Assembly: GCA_964437335.1 (NCBI GenBank)
Contig: CAYTGL010000012.1
Coordinates: forward strand, 11,207-75,206
Reading direction: 5' to 3'
DNA length: 64,000 nt
DNA from: JAITWN01 sp964437335
Lineage (GTDB): Bacteria > Pseudomonadota > Gammaproteobacteria > SZUA-140
Below are positions 7,369-16,405 of this stretch, piece after piece; the first letter of the stretch is position 1, and the number at the start of each line of letters is the position of its first letter. The position numbers and the translations under genes are program-made. The notes under the pieces are model-generated. The model was not told the origin of the DNA, did not search any database, and saw only the letters and a list, made by a program, of their open reading frames with translations.

Positions 7369-8178
7369 ATGACAAACCGAAACAATCAGCCCGACTGGGA
7401 CAGGATCGCCGAGAAGTTTGATGTCCTCCTGCCGCAGCTCGCGCCGGTTGGCGAAGCGCTGATCGAGGTCTTGCAGGTTGCGCCCGGCGACAGGGTGCTC
7501 GATATTGCATCGGGCACCGGAGAACCGGCGCTGACGCTTGCGCGCAGGCAGCCGCATGCGCAGATTACCGGCATCGATGCCGCTGAAGGCATGGCGCGTG
7601 CCGCGCGGCGAAAGGTCGCGGCCGAACGGCTTTCGAATGTCTCTTTTCAGGCGATGGCCGCGGAGCGCCTGGATTTCGCCGATCACAGCTTTGACAAGGC
7701 CTTGTGCCGCTTCGGTGTGATGCTGTTCGAGGATCCGCTTGCGGGTTGCCGCGAGATTCGTCGCGTACTGAAGCCCGGCGGCAGGTTCGCGCTCGCGGTA
7801 TGGAGCACGCCGGAGCTGATGACTACGCTGCACTGGGCCGTGCGGGCGTTCCGCGGTCGCGTGCCCGATGATCGGCTGCCGCCGATCGAGATCGCCACGC
7901 GGCTCGGTCGGCCCGGAGTGCTCGATGCGCTGCTCAATGAGGCCGGATTTTCACGCTTCAGCGTCACGCCGCGCCGTTTCGATTACCACTATGAATCCTT
8001 CGAGGCCTACTGGGACGCGATGGAGGCCTCCGAAATCAACCGGCAGCAGTTCGACGCGCTGCCCGAACACGAGCGGAAGAGCGTGCGTGACGAAATTGCG
8101 TGCTTCACGCATGATTTCCAGACCGATCACGGCCTGGTCATCCCGCACGAGTATCTGCTGGCGACCGCTACGCGCTGA
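7369..8178 (+). CDS. UbiE-like class I SAM methyltransferase
   Basis: A 269-residue protein with a methyltransf_11-type domain. Motif I is V43-L-D-I-A-S-G-T-G51, the motif II acidic residue is in ITGIDAAEGM, and LKPGGRFALAVW is post-motif III. The C-terminal 90 residues form a lid or substrate domain. Relatives methylate quinones, sterols or small molecules, but the substrate cannot be read here. An AAGGAG site sits 8 bases before the ATG. A NUDIX gene follows after 13 bp, so they are likely co-transcribed. Confidence 0.8.
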   Translation: MTNRNNQPDWDRIAEKFDVLLPQLAPVGEALIEVLQVAPGDRVLDIASGTGEPALTLARRQPHAQITGIDAAEGMARAARRKVAAERLSNVSFQAMAAERLDFADHSFDKALCRFGVMLFEDPLAGCREIRRVLKPGGRFALAVWSTPELMTTLHWAVRAFRGRVPDDRLPPIEIATRLGRPGVLDALLNEAGFSRFSVTPRRFDYHYESFEAYWDAMEASEINRQQFDALPEHERKSVRDEIACFTHDFQTDHGLVIPHEYLLATATR

Positions 8179-8191
8179 ACGGAATCCGGTC

Positions 8192-8653
8192 ATGAGCCGT
8201 CACAGCGCGGGGGTTCTGCTGTATCGCTACAGGGACGGCATGCTCGAGGTGCTGCTGGCGCATCCCGGCGGCCCGTTGTGGGAAGGCCGTGACGTCGGCG
8301 CATGGACGATCCCGAAGGGCCTGTTCGATGACGACGAGACGCCGCTCGCCGCGGCGCGTCGCGAGTTTGAGGAAGAGACCGGTTTCGCGGTGGACGGCGA
8401 CTTCATCGCGCTCGGCGAACTCAGGTTGCCGAGCGGCAAGGTCGTCCATATCTGGGCGCTTGAGGGCGATCTCGATGCCGACGCGATCGAAAGCAACCTG
8501 TTCACGATGGAATGGCCGAGGGGTTCCGGGCGGATGCAGGATTTTCCGGAGGTCGACCGCGGCGCCTGGTTCGATCTCGAGATGGCGCGCGTGAAGATCT
8601 TCAGGAATCTGGCCCCGTTTCTGGATCGTCTGCTGGATGCGATTGAAGATTGA
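8192..8653 (+). CDS. NUDIX hydrolase (Ap4A/dATP pyrophosphohydrolase-like)
   Basis: A 153-residue protein with a perfect NUDIX box starting at Gly43: G, five residues, E, seven residues, then REFEEETGF (residues 57-65). The Glu residues bind Mg2+ and cleave nucleoside diphosphate-X substrates. The N-terminal SAGVLLYRYRDG matches DUF4743/MutT-like proteins such as predicted NTP pyrophosphohydrolases. The ATG at 8192 is chosen because it begins the domain; upstream in-frame codons lie inside the methyltransferase gene. Its 3' end faces the kelch gene across a hairpin. Confidence 0.82.
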   Translation: MSRHSAGVLLYRYRDGMLEVLLAHPGGPLWEGRDVGAWTIPKGLFDDDETPLAAARREFEEETGFAVDGDFIALGELRLPSGKVVHIWALEGDLDADAIESNLFTMEWPRGSGRMQDFPEVDRGAWFDLEMARVKIFRNLAPFLDRLLDAIED

Positions 8654-8674
8654 TTCGCCCGGTTCAATCGCCAA

Positions 8675-8692
8675 CCAGGCTATCTCGCCTGG
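8675..8692. terminator. Hairpin between convergent genes
   Basis: CCAGGC-TATCTC-GCCTGG is a perfect 6-bp GC-rich stem that overlaps the last codons of the kelch gene and lies 22 bp past the NUDIX stop. It could end transcription in both directions. There is no U-tract, so it is a candidate only. Confidence 0.35.
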
Positions 8693-9651
8693 TCCGGTTG
8701 CGCAGGGGTAAAGACTTCATTCACGCTGCTGAAGGTCAGACCGGCGCCCGGGCCGCCGGCGATCGTGTAGATCCTGCCGTCGAGGGAAACGATGCCCATG
8801 CCGTGGCGAGCAGTCGGCAGCGGGGACAGCGCTTCCCAGCGGTCTGCGGCGGGGTCGTAGCGCTCGACGTTATTGAAGGTCCGTCGCCGTTCGCCGAAGG
8901 TCTCGCCGCCGAGTACATAAATTCGCCCGTCATGGGCGGTGACGCCGACGCCGCTGCGGCCGGTCGGCAGATTCGCCGCGCGCCGCCAGGTATCGGTCGC
9001 GGGATCGTAGACTTCGTTTACGGTCATTTCGAAGTCATTGCCGGCGCGACCGGCGATGACGTACAGCTTGCCACCGGCGGCGGCAGCGCCGAGGTGGTCA
9101 CGGCCGGTGAACATGTCGCGGCGGCGTTCCCAGGTATCGGTCGCGGGGTCATAGACCTCGAGGGTCGCGACCGAGGTCTCGCGATCCGTCTTGCCGCCGA
9201 CGACATGGATCTTGCCATCGATGACGGCCGCCACGACCGAGCCGCGCGACGTCGGCATCGGCGCGCCGCTTCGCCAGTCACCGCGTTTCAGGTCATAGAC
9301 ATGCAGCTTGTCGGTCGGGTTGAACGCGTGGTCGCGATAGCCGCCGATGATATAGAGCTTGCCATCATGGTAGGCCAAGCCCGCATGATGCACGCCGGCG
9401 GGGATATCGCCGAGTTTCTCCCATCGATCGGCTTTCGGGGTGTAGACATACATCGCCCGCGGCATCGACGGCTGCATGGTTCCCTGGCTAAAACCGCCGA
9501 TCAGATAGATACGCGCGCCATCGGTCGTCGCCGTGACCTCGGTGCGCACCTCCGGCAGCGGCGCGCGCAACTCCCATCCGCCGTCCGCGGCAAGGGCCGG
9601 GGCGGACATGAGCATGATCATCGACGCGAAAATTCGGGACCGGATCAGCAT
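8680..9651 (-). CDS. Secreted kelch-repeat beta-propeller protein
   Basis: A 323-residue protein with a Sec signal peptide (about residues 1-21, ending APALA) followed by six blades of kelch type. Each blade carries the double-Gly signature and a distal Trp, as in IYLIGGF, LYIIGGY, IHVVGGK, LYVIAGR, IYVLGGE and IYTIAGG. Each is followed by VYDPATDTWE-like spacers. It is periplasmic or extracellular. Some bacterial kelch proteins mutarotate sialic acid (NanM), but the catalytic residues cannot be checked here and no sialic-acid genes are close. The role is probably carbohydrate or protein binding. Confidence 0.82.
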   Translation of the reverse strand: MLIRSRIFASMIMLMSAPALAADGGWELRAPLPEVRTEVTATTDGARIYLIGGFSQGTMQPSMPRAMYVYTPKADRWEKLGDIPAGVHHAGLAYHDGKLYIIGGYRDHAFNPTDKLHVYDLKRGDWRSGAPMPTSRGSVVAAVIDGKIHVVGGKTDRETSVATLEVYDPATDTWERRRDMFTGRDHLGAAAAGGKLYVIAGRAGNDFEMTVNEVYDPATDTWRRAANLPTGRSGVGVTAHDGRIYVLGGETFGERRRTFNNVERYDPAADRWEALSPLPTARHGMGIVSLDGRIYTIAGGPGAGLTFSSVNEVFTPAQPDQAR

Positions 9652-9698
9652 CGCATCATCATCGCAGATATCCGGACCCGAATAAACAGGGGATAAGC

Positions 9699-10238
9699 TC
9701 AGCCGCGGAAGGCGGCGTCGGATTCGAGGTATTCGGTCTCTTCCGGGGTGCTTTCACGGCCGAGGATCGCGTTACGGTGAGGGAAACGGCCGAAGCGGCG
9801 GACGATGTCGCGATGGTGTAGCGCATAGGACGCATTGTCGAGGTTCGCGGTGGTGTACAGGCGCACCGATTCCTCCTGGATATCGAGCCGTTCGCTGTGC
9901 ATGAAGGGCATGTACAGGAACGCCTTTTCCCAGCCGTCGAGGTACCGATCGAAGCCGCGCACGATCGCCGCGCGCGCGATGCCCAGGGCCTGTTCGTCGT
10001 TGGCGTAGGTTTCGGGTCTGCCGCGGTACAGGTTGCGCGAGAACTGGTCGAGGACGATGACCAGCGCCAGCGCGCTGCGCGGATTCTTCGCCCAGTCGTC
10101 GAATTCGCCGGCGGCGGCGCGGCGATGCAGCACGCCGAAGCGCCGGGCAATCTCGCGGTCGATCTCGCCGGACGGTTTGAACCAGTGTGCTCGCGTCGAT
10201 TCCGAGAACCAGAATTTGAGGATGTCGTCGGGCGTCAT
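9699..10238 (-). CDS. DUF924 family protein
   Basis: A 179-residue all-helical protein recognised as DUF924 by its N-terminal ILKFWFSEST, the central VIVLDQFSRNLYRG and the late RFGRFPHRN motif. These proteins are cytosolic, TPR-like in fold and of unknown activity. Its ATG overlaps the stop codon of the NhaA fusion gene (ATGA at 10235-10238), so the two are translationally coupled. Larger frames reading through from upstream are antiporter shadows. Confidence 0.85.
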   Translation of the reverse strand: MTPDDILKFWFSESTRAHWFKPSGEIDREIARRFGVLHRRAAAGEFDDWAKNPRSALALVIVLDQFSRNLYRGRPETYANDEQALGIARAAIVRGFDRYLDGWEKAFLYMPFMHSERLDIQEESVRLYTTANLDNASYALHHRDIVRRFGRFPHRNAILGRESTPEETEYLESDAAFRG

Positions 10239-12058
10239 CGGGATGTCCGACCCCGCCACAACAGCGCAACGCCGATCACGGCGGACAGCAGCGACGCGGC
10301 GAATACCGCGATCTTCGCGGCCGCGAAGTCGCCGGCGACCGGAAACGCCTGCCCGGCGATGAACAGAGACATCGTAAAACCGATACCGGCCAGCGTGCCG
10401 GCGCCGACGAGCTGGCGCCATGAATACGCGGCGGGTTTGTCGGCGAAACCGGCGCGCACGGCGAGCCATGAAAACAGTACGAAGCCGAGCGGCTTGCCGA
10501 CGAAGAGTCCGGCGATGATCGCGAGCATCAGTGGCTCGTGTCCGCTGAACACATCGGTCGTGATGACGACGCCGGCGTTCGCGAGCGCGAACACCGGCAG
10601 CACGAGCAGGCTCGAGCGCGGCGTCACGTTCCGCAGCATGCGGTCGGCCGGGGATTCGAGGCGGTTGTGGATCGCGTCGAGCGCGCGCAGCGTCTCGGCC
10701 GACGGGCCGTGCCGCAACTGCTCGCTGCCGTGCTTCGCCTCGGCCGCGAGGATCAGGTCGGCCTGGACCGCGAGCGTCCGGTAGTTCGGCGGCGGCCGCG
10801 TCGGGATGCAGGCCGCGAGGACCACGCCGGCGAGCGTCGCGTGCAGGCCGCCGCCATGGACGCAGATCCACAGTACGATGCCGAGCAGGACGTACGGCAG
10901 CGCGCGGTACACCCCGGAGCGGTTCAGCAGCGCGAGCGCGGCGGTCGCGGCGATCGCGTAGACGAGCCACGCGAATTGCAGGTCGCCGGAATAGAACACC
11001 GCGACGACGACGATTGCGGCGATGTCGTCGACGATCGCGGCGGCGGTCAGGAAGATGCGCAGCTCGATCGGCACGCGCCGGCCCATGATCGCGATCAGCG
11101 CGATCGCGAACGCGGTGTCGGTCGCAATCGGCACGCCCCAGCCGTGCTGCCAAGGCCCCGGCGGGATGATCAGCAGGTAGAGCAGCGCCGGCACCGCCAT
11201 GCCGCCGAGCGCGGCCGCGATCGGCAGCGCCGCCGAACGCCGCGTCGCGAGGTGGCCGATTGTGAATTCACGTTTGATCTCGAGACCGACGACGAGGAAG
11301 AAGATCGTCAGCAGCGCGTCGTTGACCCAGTGCAGCAGCGACATGCGGAAGTCGTGCTCGCCGAGCACGAAGCCGAATTTGGTGTGCCAGAACGCGTCGA
11401 AACCGGGCCCGAACGCCGAGTTCGCGAGCAGGATCGCGAGCACCGTCGCGATCAGCAGCAGCACGCCGGTCGACGGGGCCCAGCTCGCGAAGCTCAGCGC
11501 CGCCGCCTGCACGCGGTGTCCGAGCGAGCCGAGCAGCGCGTCGGACAGCGAGCTGTCGTCCCACGGTCCGTCGTAGCGGCGGCCGTTGATGAAGAAGGTC
11601 GGCGTGAAGCGCACGCCGCTCGCCCGCGCGCTGCCGGCATCGGCCTCGACGCGCGCGCGGGCCCGGTCGAGGCGCTCCGCGTCGGCGGGATCGTCGGGCT
11701 GCGCGAGCCCGAACTCGATGGCGGCGGCGCTCAGGTCGTCCTCGTTCAGGCTTTCCGAACGTGTCATCAACGCGACGTGCGCGTTCCAGAACTGTTCGCG
11801 GGTCTCCGCGGTCTCCGCGAGCTCGGCGGCACGCTGCGCGATGTCGCTGCCGGTGATCGGCCGGTGCCGGAACACGTAGCGCAGGCGTTCCCCGAGCCGG
11901 CTGCGGATCCCGGCGATATGCTCGTTCGCCGCGCGGCAGTGCGGACAGTCGTAACTGCCGTATTCGACCAGCGTGATCGCGGCGCCGGGCGCACCGAGGA
12001 TGTGATCGCGGTCCGGATCGACCGGACGGTCGAGGCGATTGTTGCTGTCGGCTTCCAT
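10235..12058 (-). CDS. nhaA: DsbA/thioredoxin-like domain fused to NhaA Na+/H+ antiporter
   Basis: A 607-residue fusion. Residues about 15-175 are a DsbA-like thioredoxin domain with a C38-P-H-C41 active site (YGSYDCPHC) and a Thr-cis-Pro loop (RFTPTFF). Residues about 180-607 are a full NhaA antiporter with about 12 hydrophobic segments, including ALLTIFFLVVGLEIKREF and the ion-binding Asp pair in AAAIVDDIAAIV. The domain sits ahead of TM1, and no signal peptide precedes it, so its side of the membrane is unclear; redox control of antiport is speculative. The ATG at 12058 is preferred; a TTG at 12124 would add 22 residues. Both have poor ribosome sites. Confidence 0.85.
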   Translation of the reverse strand: MEADSNNRLDRPVDPDRDHILGAPGAAITLVEYGSYDCPHCRAANEHIAGIRSRLGERLRYVFRHRPITGSDIAQRAAELAETAETREQFWNAHVALMTRSESLNEDDLSAAAIEFGLAQPDDPADAERLDRARARVEADAGSARASGVRFTPTFFINGRRYDGPWDDSSLSDALLGSLGHRVQAAALSFASWAPSTGVLLLIATVLAILLANSAFGPGFDAFWHTKFGFVLGEHDFRMSLLHWVNDALLTIFFLVVGLEIKREFTIGHLATRRSAALPIAAALGGMAVPALLYLLIIPPGPWQHGWGVPIATDTAFAIALIAIMGRRVPIELRIFLTAAAIVDDIAAIVVVAVFYSGDLQFAWLVYAIAATAALALLNRSGVYRALPYVLLGIVLWICVHGGGLHATLAGVVLAACIPTRPPPNYRTLAVQADLILAAEAKHGSEQLRHGPSAETLRALDAIHNRLESPADRMLRNVTPRSSLLVLPVFALANAGVVITTDVFSGHEPLMLAIIAGLFVGKPLGFVLFSWLAVRAGFADKPAAYSWRQLVGAGTLAGIGFTMSLFIAGQAFPVAGDFAAAKIAVFAASLLSAVIGVALLWRGRTSR

Positions 12059-12134
12059 TGGTTTCGGAAGGGATTCAGGATTCGTGAAAGAGGACAAACT
12101 CTTCCGAGTATACGGAAGGATCAAGCCCCGTCAA

Positions 12135-12168
12135 AAGGGTCAGACCCTATTAATAGGGTCTGACCCTT
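12135..12168. repeat. 34-bp perfect palindrome
   Basis: AAGGGTCAGACCCTATT followed by its exact reverse complement gives a 34-bp palindrome with no spacer. It lies between the start of the nhaA fusion and the stop of the catalase-like gene (4 bp away), so it is well placed as a terminator for the minus-strand catalase gene or as a protein-binding or repeat element. One arm (GGGTCTGACCCTT) recurs at 27989-28001. Confidence 0.75.
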
Positions 12169-12172
12169 GGTT

Positions 12173-13198
12173 CTAGCGGCGACCGAAACTGACGGAATAG
12201 GCCGCCGGCCGCGCGGACAGGACCGGATCGTCCGACCCCGCGATCCCGTCGGGCAGATTCAGCGGGCTGAACATCAGCGATTTCTCGACGGTCTTTCCGT
12301 CCGGCAGCACGCCGTCGAGCGTCAGTATCCCCAGTGTCACCTGGGGCCGGTCATCCGGCCATACGGCGGTGGCGTTATCGACCACATCGCCCGGCGCGGC
12401 CAACTGGACCGATATGCGGAACTTCACTTTTTCCTTCGACAGCCGGGCCGGCAGTTCTTCCATCAGGTAGTCGGGCGCGGCCGCGGTGGCCTGTTCTTCG
12501 GTCAGCGACTGCTCGCCGGCCAGCGGCATGATGCGATAGCGGCCGTAACGGGTTTCGCCGTTCGCGTTGGTGAACGCGAACGCGTTCACGCCGAAGAAGG
12601 CCTTGGTCGCGAAACTCGCCGGGGCCGGCTTGGGCGTGGTGACGAATTTCAGCGCCGCCGGATGGGATTCGAGAAACCGTTCGATCGGAGAAGGCTTCGG
12701 CGCATCGGGACCGCTCGCGGCGACGGCGTTCAGGAATTCCAGGAACTCCTCGGGCGTCGCGACCGGAAATCTGTTGATCCCGATGCTGACGATATCGGTC
12801 TCGGTGCCGTCCGCGAGCCGGAAACGGATCGCCATGCCGTATGGCCGGGCGTTGGGGCTGGCGTCGGGGATCGTCGGCACGCCGGTCGCGGTGGAGAAGC
12901 GCACGATGACCTCGCTGGCGGCCTTCTGCAGATGCGGCGCCTTGCTGAGGCCGGCGGCGCCGGCGTCGGGCGTGAACGTGCCGCGCGCCATGACGCCCTT
13001 CGCGTGATTCGAGCGATGGCCGGGGTAGGGGCCGTGCGCCAGCGCGGTCAGCGTATCGACGAGCTGCTCGACGACGGGCTTGCCAGTCTCGCCAGCCGCC
13101 GCCGGGTTCGCGTCCGCGGCGTGAGTCGCGGACGCGCCGAGAAAGAGCACGAGCGCAAAAATCCGGGTTGCCAGTACACGGGTTTCCGAAGTCGACAT
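12173..13198 (-). CDS. Periplasmic catalase-family peroxidase (SrpA-like mini-catalase)
   Basis: A 341-residue protein with an N-terminal signal peptide (hydrophobic residues about 11-27, cleavage after THA). It belongs to the short heme catalase family: the distal His is H65 in RSNHAKG, followed by FTPDAGAAGL, FSTATGVPTIPDASPNARPYGMA and a YGRYRIMP segment. The length fits the minimal catalase core without the C-terminal flavodoxin-like domain. The role is peroxide-dependent oxidation in the periplasm. AAGGAGG precedes the ATG by 7 bases. It reads in the same direction as the RND genes upstream, 75 bp away. Confidence 0.82.
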   Translation of the reverse strand: MSTSETRVLATRIFALVLFLGASATHAADANPAAAGETGKPVVEQLVDTLTALAHGPYPGHRSNHAKGVMARGTFTPDAGAAGLSKAPHLQKAASEVIVRFSTATGVPTIPDASPNARPYGMAIRFRLADGTETDIVSIGINRFPVATPEEFLEFLNAVAASGPDAPKPSPIERFLESHPAALKFVTTPKPAPASFATKAFFGVNAFAFTNANGETRYGRYRIMPLAGEQSLTEEQATAAAPDYLMEELPARLSKEKVKFRISVQLAAPGDVVDNATAVWPDDRPQVTLGILTLDGVLPDGKTVEKSLMFSPLNLPDGIAGSDDPVLSARPAAYSVSFGRR

Positions 13199-13273
13199 TT
13201 CGATTCCTCCTTGATTGTTGGGGAACGCTGCCTGCCTGGATCAATGTATCAGTAAGGGTATGCCCCTTTTGGC

Positions 13274-16200
13274 TTATCTGCTTTCTTCAACGGGATCAAA
13301 AGACTCCGGATCCCTGGATTTGATGCGCTCGGCGAGCTTGCGCAGCGCGACGTAGAACACCGGCGTCAGGAACAGGCCGAACAGCGTGACGCCGATCATG
13401 CCGAAGAACACCGCAATGCCGAGCGCGTGGCGAACCTCGGCGCCGGCGCCGCTTGCGAGCGCCAGCGGTATGACCGCCGCGGTGAACGCAATCGAGGTCA
13501 TGATGATCGGGCGCAGGCGCAGCCGGCAGGCCTCGAGCGCGGCTTCGACGATGCCCATGCCCTCTTTTTCCTTCTCGCGCGCGAACTCGACGATCAGGAT
13601 CGCGTTCTTGCAAGCGAGCCCCATCAGCAGCACGAGGCCGACCTGGACGAAGATGTTGTTGTCACCGTCGGTCAGCCAGACCCCGAACAGCGCCGCGAGC
13701 AGGCACATCGGCACGATCAGGATGATCGCGAGCGGCAGCGTCCAGCTCTCGTACAGCGCCGCCAGCACGAGGAACACGAGCAGCACCGCGAGCGGGAACA
13801 CGACCAGCGCGGCGTTGCCCTGCGTGACCTGCTGGTAGCTGAGGTCGGTCCACTCGAAGCCGATGCCGGCCGGCAGCACCATCGGCGCTACGCCCTCGAC
13901 GACCTTGATCGCCTGGTTCGACGACAGCAAGCGCGGGTCGGCCTCGCCGAACAGGTCGGCGGCCGGATGGCCGTTGTAGCGGATCACCGGGTCCGGCCCG
14001 TAGCCATGGTCTATGCGGACCATGCTGCCGATCGGCACCATCTCGCCGTCGAGATTGCGGGTATGCAGCCGGCCGATATCGTCGATGTCGGCGCGGAATT
14101 CGGCGTCCGCCTGCGCGATGACCTGGTAGGTCTTGCCGAAGCGGTTGAAGTCGTTGACGTAGGCCGAGCCCAGATACACCTGCAGCGTCTCGTACAGGTC
14201 GGTCAGCGAGACGCCCTGGGCCTTCGCCTTGGCGCGGTCGACCTCGGCGTCGAGCTGCGGTACGTTCGACTGGTACGACGTGAACGGGAAACCCATGCCC
14301 GGCACCTGCGCGAGCGCGCCGGACAGCCCCATGACCGCGTTCTGCAGCTCGTTGTAGCCGAGCCCGGCGCGGTCCTGCACGTACAGCGAGTAGCCCGAGC
14401 CGGCGCCGATGCCGAGGATCGCCGGCGGCATGATCGCGAAACCGAAGGCCTCCTGCACCGACGCGAATTTCATGTTCAGCTCGGCGGTGATGTCGACCGC
14501 GCTGCGGTTGCGCTCGCCGAAGCTGTCGAGGCCGAAGAACACGGTGCCGGTGTTCGGCGTGTTGTTGAACTGCATCGCGTTGAGGCCGGGGAACGCGACG
14601 GCGTCGCGAACGCCCTCGGTCCCGAGCGCGAGGTCGCTGATCTTGCGCACGACCGCTTCGGTGCGATCGAGCGACGCGCCGGCCGGCAATTGCACGCCGC
14701 CGATCAGGTACATCTTGTCCTGGGTCGGGATGAAGCCGCCCGGCACCGAATAGAATATCGCGCCGGTCGCGACGAGCAGCAGCACATAGATTCCGAATAC
14801 GATCCCGCGCCGGTGCAGGCTGCGCGCAACGCCGCCCTGGTAGGTGTCGCTGCTGCGCTTGAAGAAGCGGTTGAACGGCCCGAACAGCCAGCGTCCGAAC
14901 AGGAAGTCGATCGCGCGGGTCGGTGCGTCCTTCGGCGCGCCGTGGGCCTTCAGCAGCACGGCCGCGAGCGCCGGCGACAGCGTCAGCGAGTTGAACGCCG
15001 AGATCACCGTCGCGACCGCGATCGCGACCGCGAACTGCTTGTAGAACTGGCCGCTGACGCCTTCGAGGAACGCCATCGGGATGAACACCGCGCACAGCAC
15101 CAGCGCGATCGCGATGATCGGCCCGCTGACCTCGCGCATCGCCTGGTGCGCGGCCGCGAGCGGCTTGAGCCCGTTCGCGATGTTGCGTTCGACGTTCTCG
15201 ACGACGACGATCGCGTCGTCGACGACGATGCCGACCGCGAGCACGNNNNNNNNNNGACACCGGTACCGCGATCAGCGGGATGATCGACGCGCGCCAGGTC
15301 TGCAGGAACAGGATCACGACCAGCACGACAAGCAGTACCGCTTCCAGCAGCGTCGTGATGACCGCGCGGATCGATTCGCGGACGAACACGGTCGGGTCGT
15401 AGACGACCTCGTACTCGACGCCCTCGGGGAAATGCCGGGACAGTTCAGCGGTCTTCGCGCGCACGCCGTCGGACAGCGCGATCGCGTTCGAGCCCGGCGC
15501 CTGGAAGATCGCGATCGCGACCGCCTGATCGTTGTTCAGCAGCGAGCGCAGCGCGTACTCGGACGCGCCGAGCTCGAGGCGGGCGACGTCCGACAGGCGC
15601 GTCATGCGGCCATTCTCGCCGGTCTTCAGTACGATCGCGCCGAACTCCTCCTCGGTGACGAGCCGTCCCTGCGCGTTGATCGTGATCAGGAAGTCGGCCG
15701 CCTCGGGCGTCGGCGGCGCGCCGAGCTGGCCGGCCGAGACCTGGACGTTCTGTTCGCGCACCGCGCGCACGATGTCGCCGGCAGTCAGGCCGCGCGCCGC
15801 GGCCTTGTCCGGGTCGATCCAGATCCGCATCGCGTAGTCGCCGGCGCCGAACACGAAGGCCTGGCCGACGCCGGCGACGCGCGACAGCTCGTCTTTCATC
15901 CGCAGCGTCGCGTAGTTGCGCAGGTAGATCGCGTCGTAGCGCGCGTCCGGCGACAGCAGGTGCACGACCATCGTCAGATTCGGCGACATCTTTTCGGTGA
16001 CGACCCCTTGCAGGCGCACGGCCTCGGGCAGTCGCGGCAGGGCCTGGTTGACGCGGTTCTGCACCTGAACCTGGGCGAGGTCGGGATCGGTGCCGGACTC
16101 GAAGGTCACCGTGATCGCGAGGATGCCGTCGCTGCCGGCGACCGACTTCATGTACATCATGTTCTCGACGCCGGTGATCGCCTCTTCGAGCAGCGCGGCG

Positions 16201-16388
16201 ACGGTATCGGCGAGCACCGTCGGATTCGCGCCGGGATAGACTGCCCGCACCTGCACGGTGGTCGGCACGACGTCGGGATATTCGGTGATCGGGAGGTTCT
16301 GGATCGCGATGATGCCGGAGACGAAGATCACGATCGACAGCACCGCCGCGAAGATCGGGCGATCGATGAAGAATTTTGACAAGTCCAC
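13274..16388 (-). CDS. RND-family multidrug efflux permease (MexF/AcrB-like), interrupted by assembly gap
   Basis: Inner-membrane proton-driven pump of a tripartite efflux system. The N-terminus (KFFIDRPIFAAVLSIVIF) is TM1 of HAE1-type RND pumps. The TM4 proton-relay motif VVDDAIVVVENVER follows the gap, and the C-terminal half repeats the fold and ends after TM12. The coding frame is interrupted by 10 N (15246-15255) between IPLIAVPVS and VLAVGIVVDD. Relatives have about 24 residues there (TM3-TM4), so about 70 bp are missing and the apparent frame change is an assembly artefact. It starts 17 bp after the adaptor gene. No outer-membrane factor follows in the window. Confidence 0.9.
15246..15255. 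other. Assembly gap (10 N)
   Basis: Ten undetermined bases inside the RND permease gene. The protein on both sides implies a true gap of about 70 bp, so 10 is a placeholder length. Confidence 0.97.
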
Positions 16389-16405
16389 TGCCGGCGGCCC
16401 TCCGG

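Noticed and set aside
10538..12163. Plus-strand ORF of 541 codons
   Set aside because: Antisense to the DsbA-NhaA gene, whose motifs are unambiguous.
13427..15283. Long plus-strand ORF of about 618 codons
   Set aside because: It is antisense to the RND permease, rich in Arg/Asp/His low-complexity and has no recognisable domain; a typical GC-rich shadow frame.
13274..16388. RND permease as a frameshifted pseudogene
   Set aside because: The break coincides exactly with the N run, and both sides are intact, so an assembly gap explains it.
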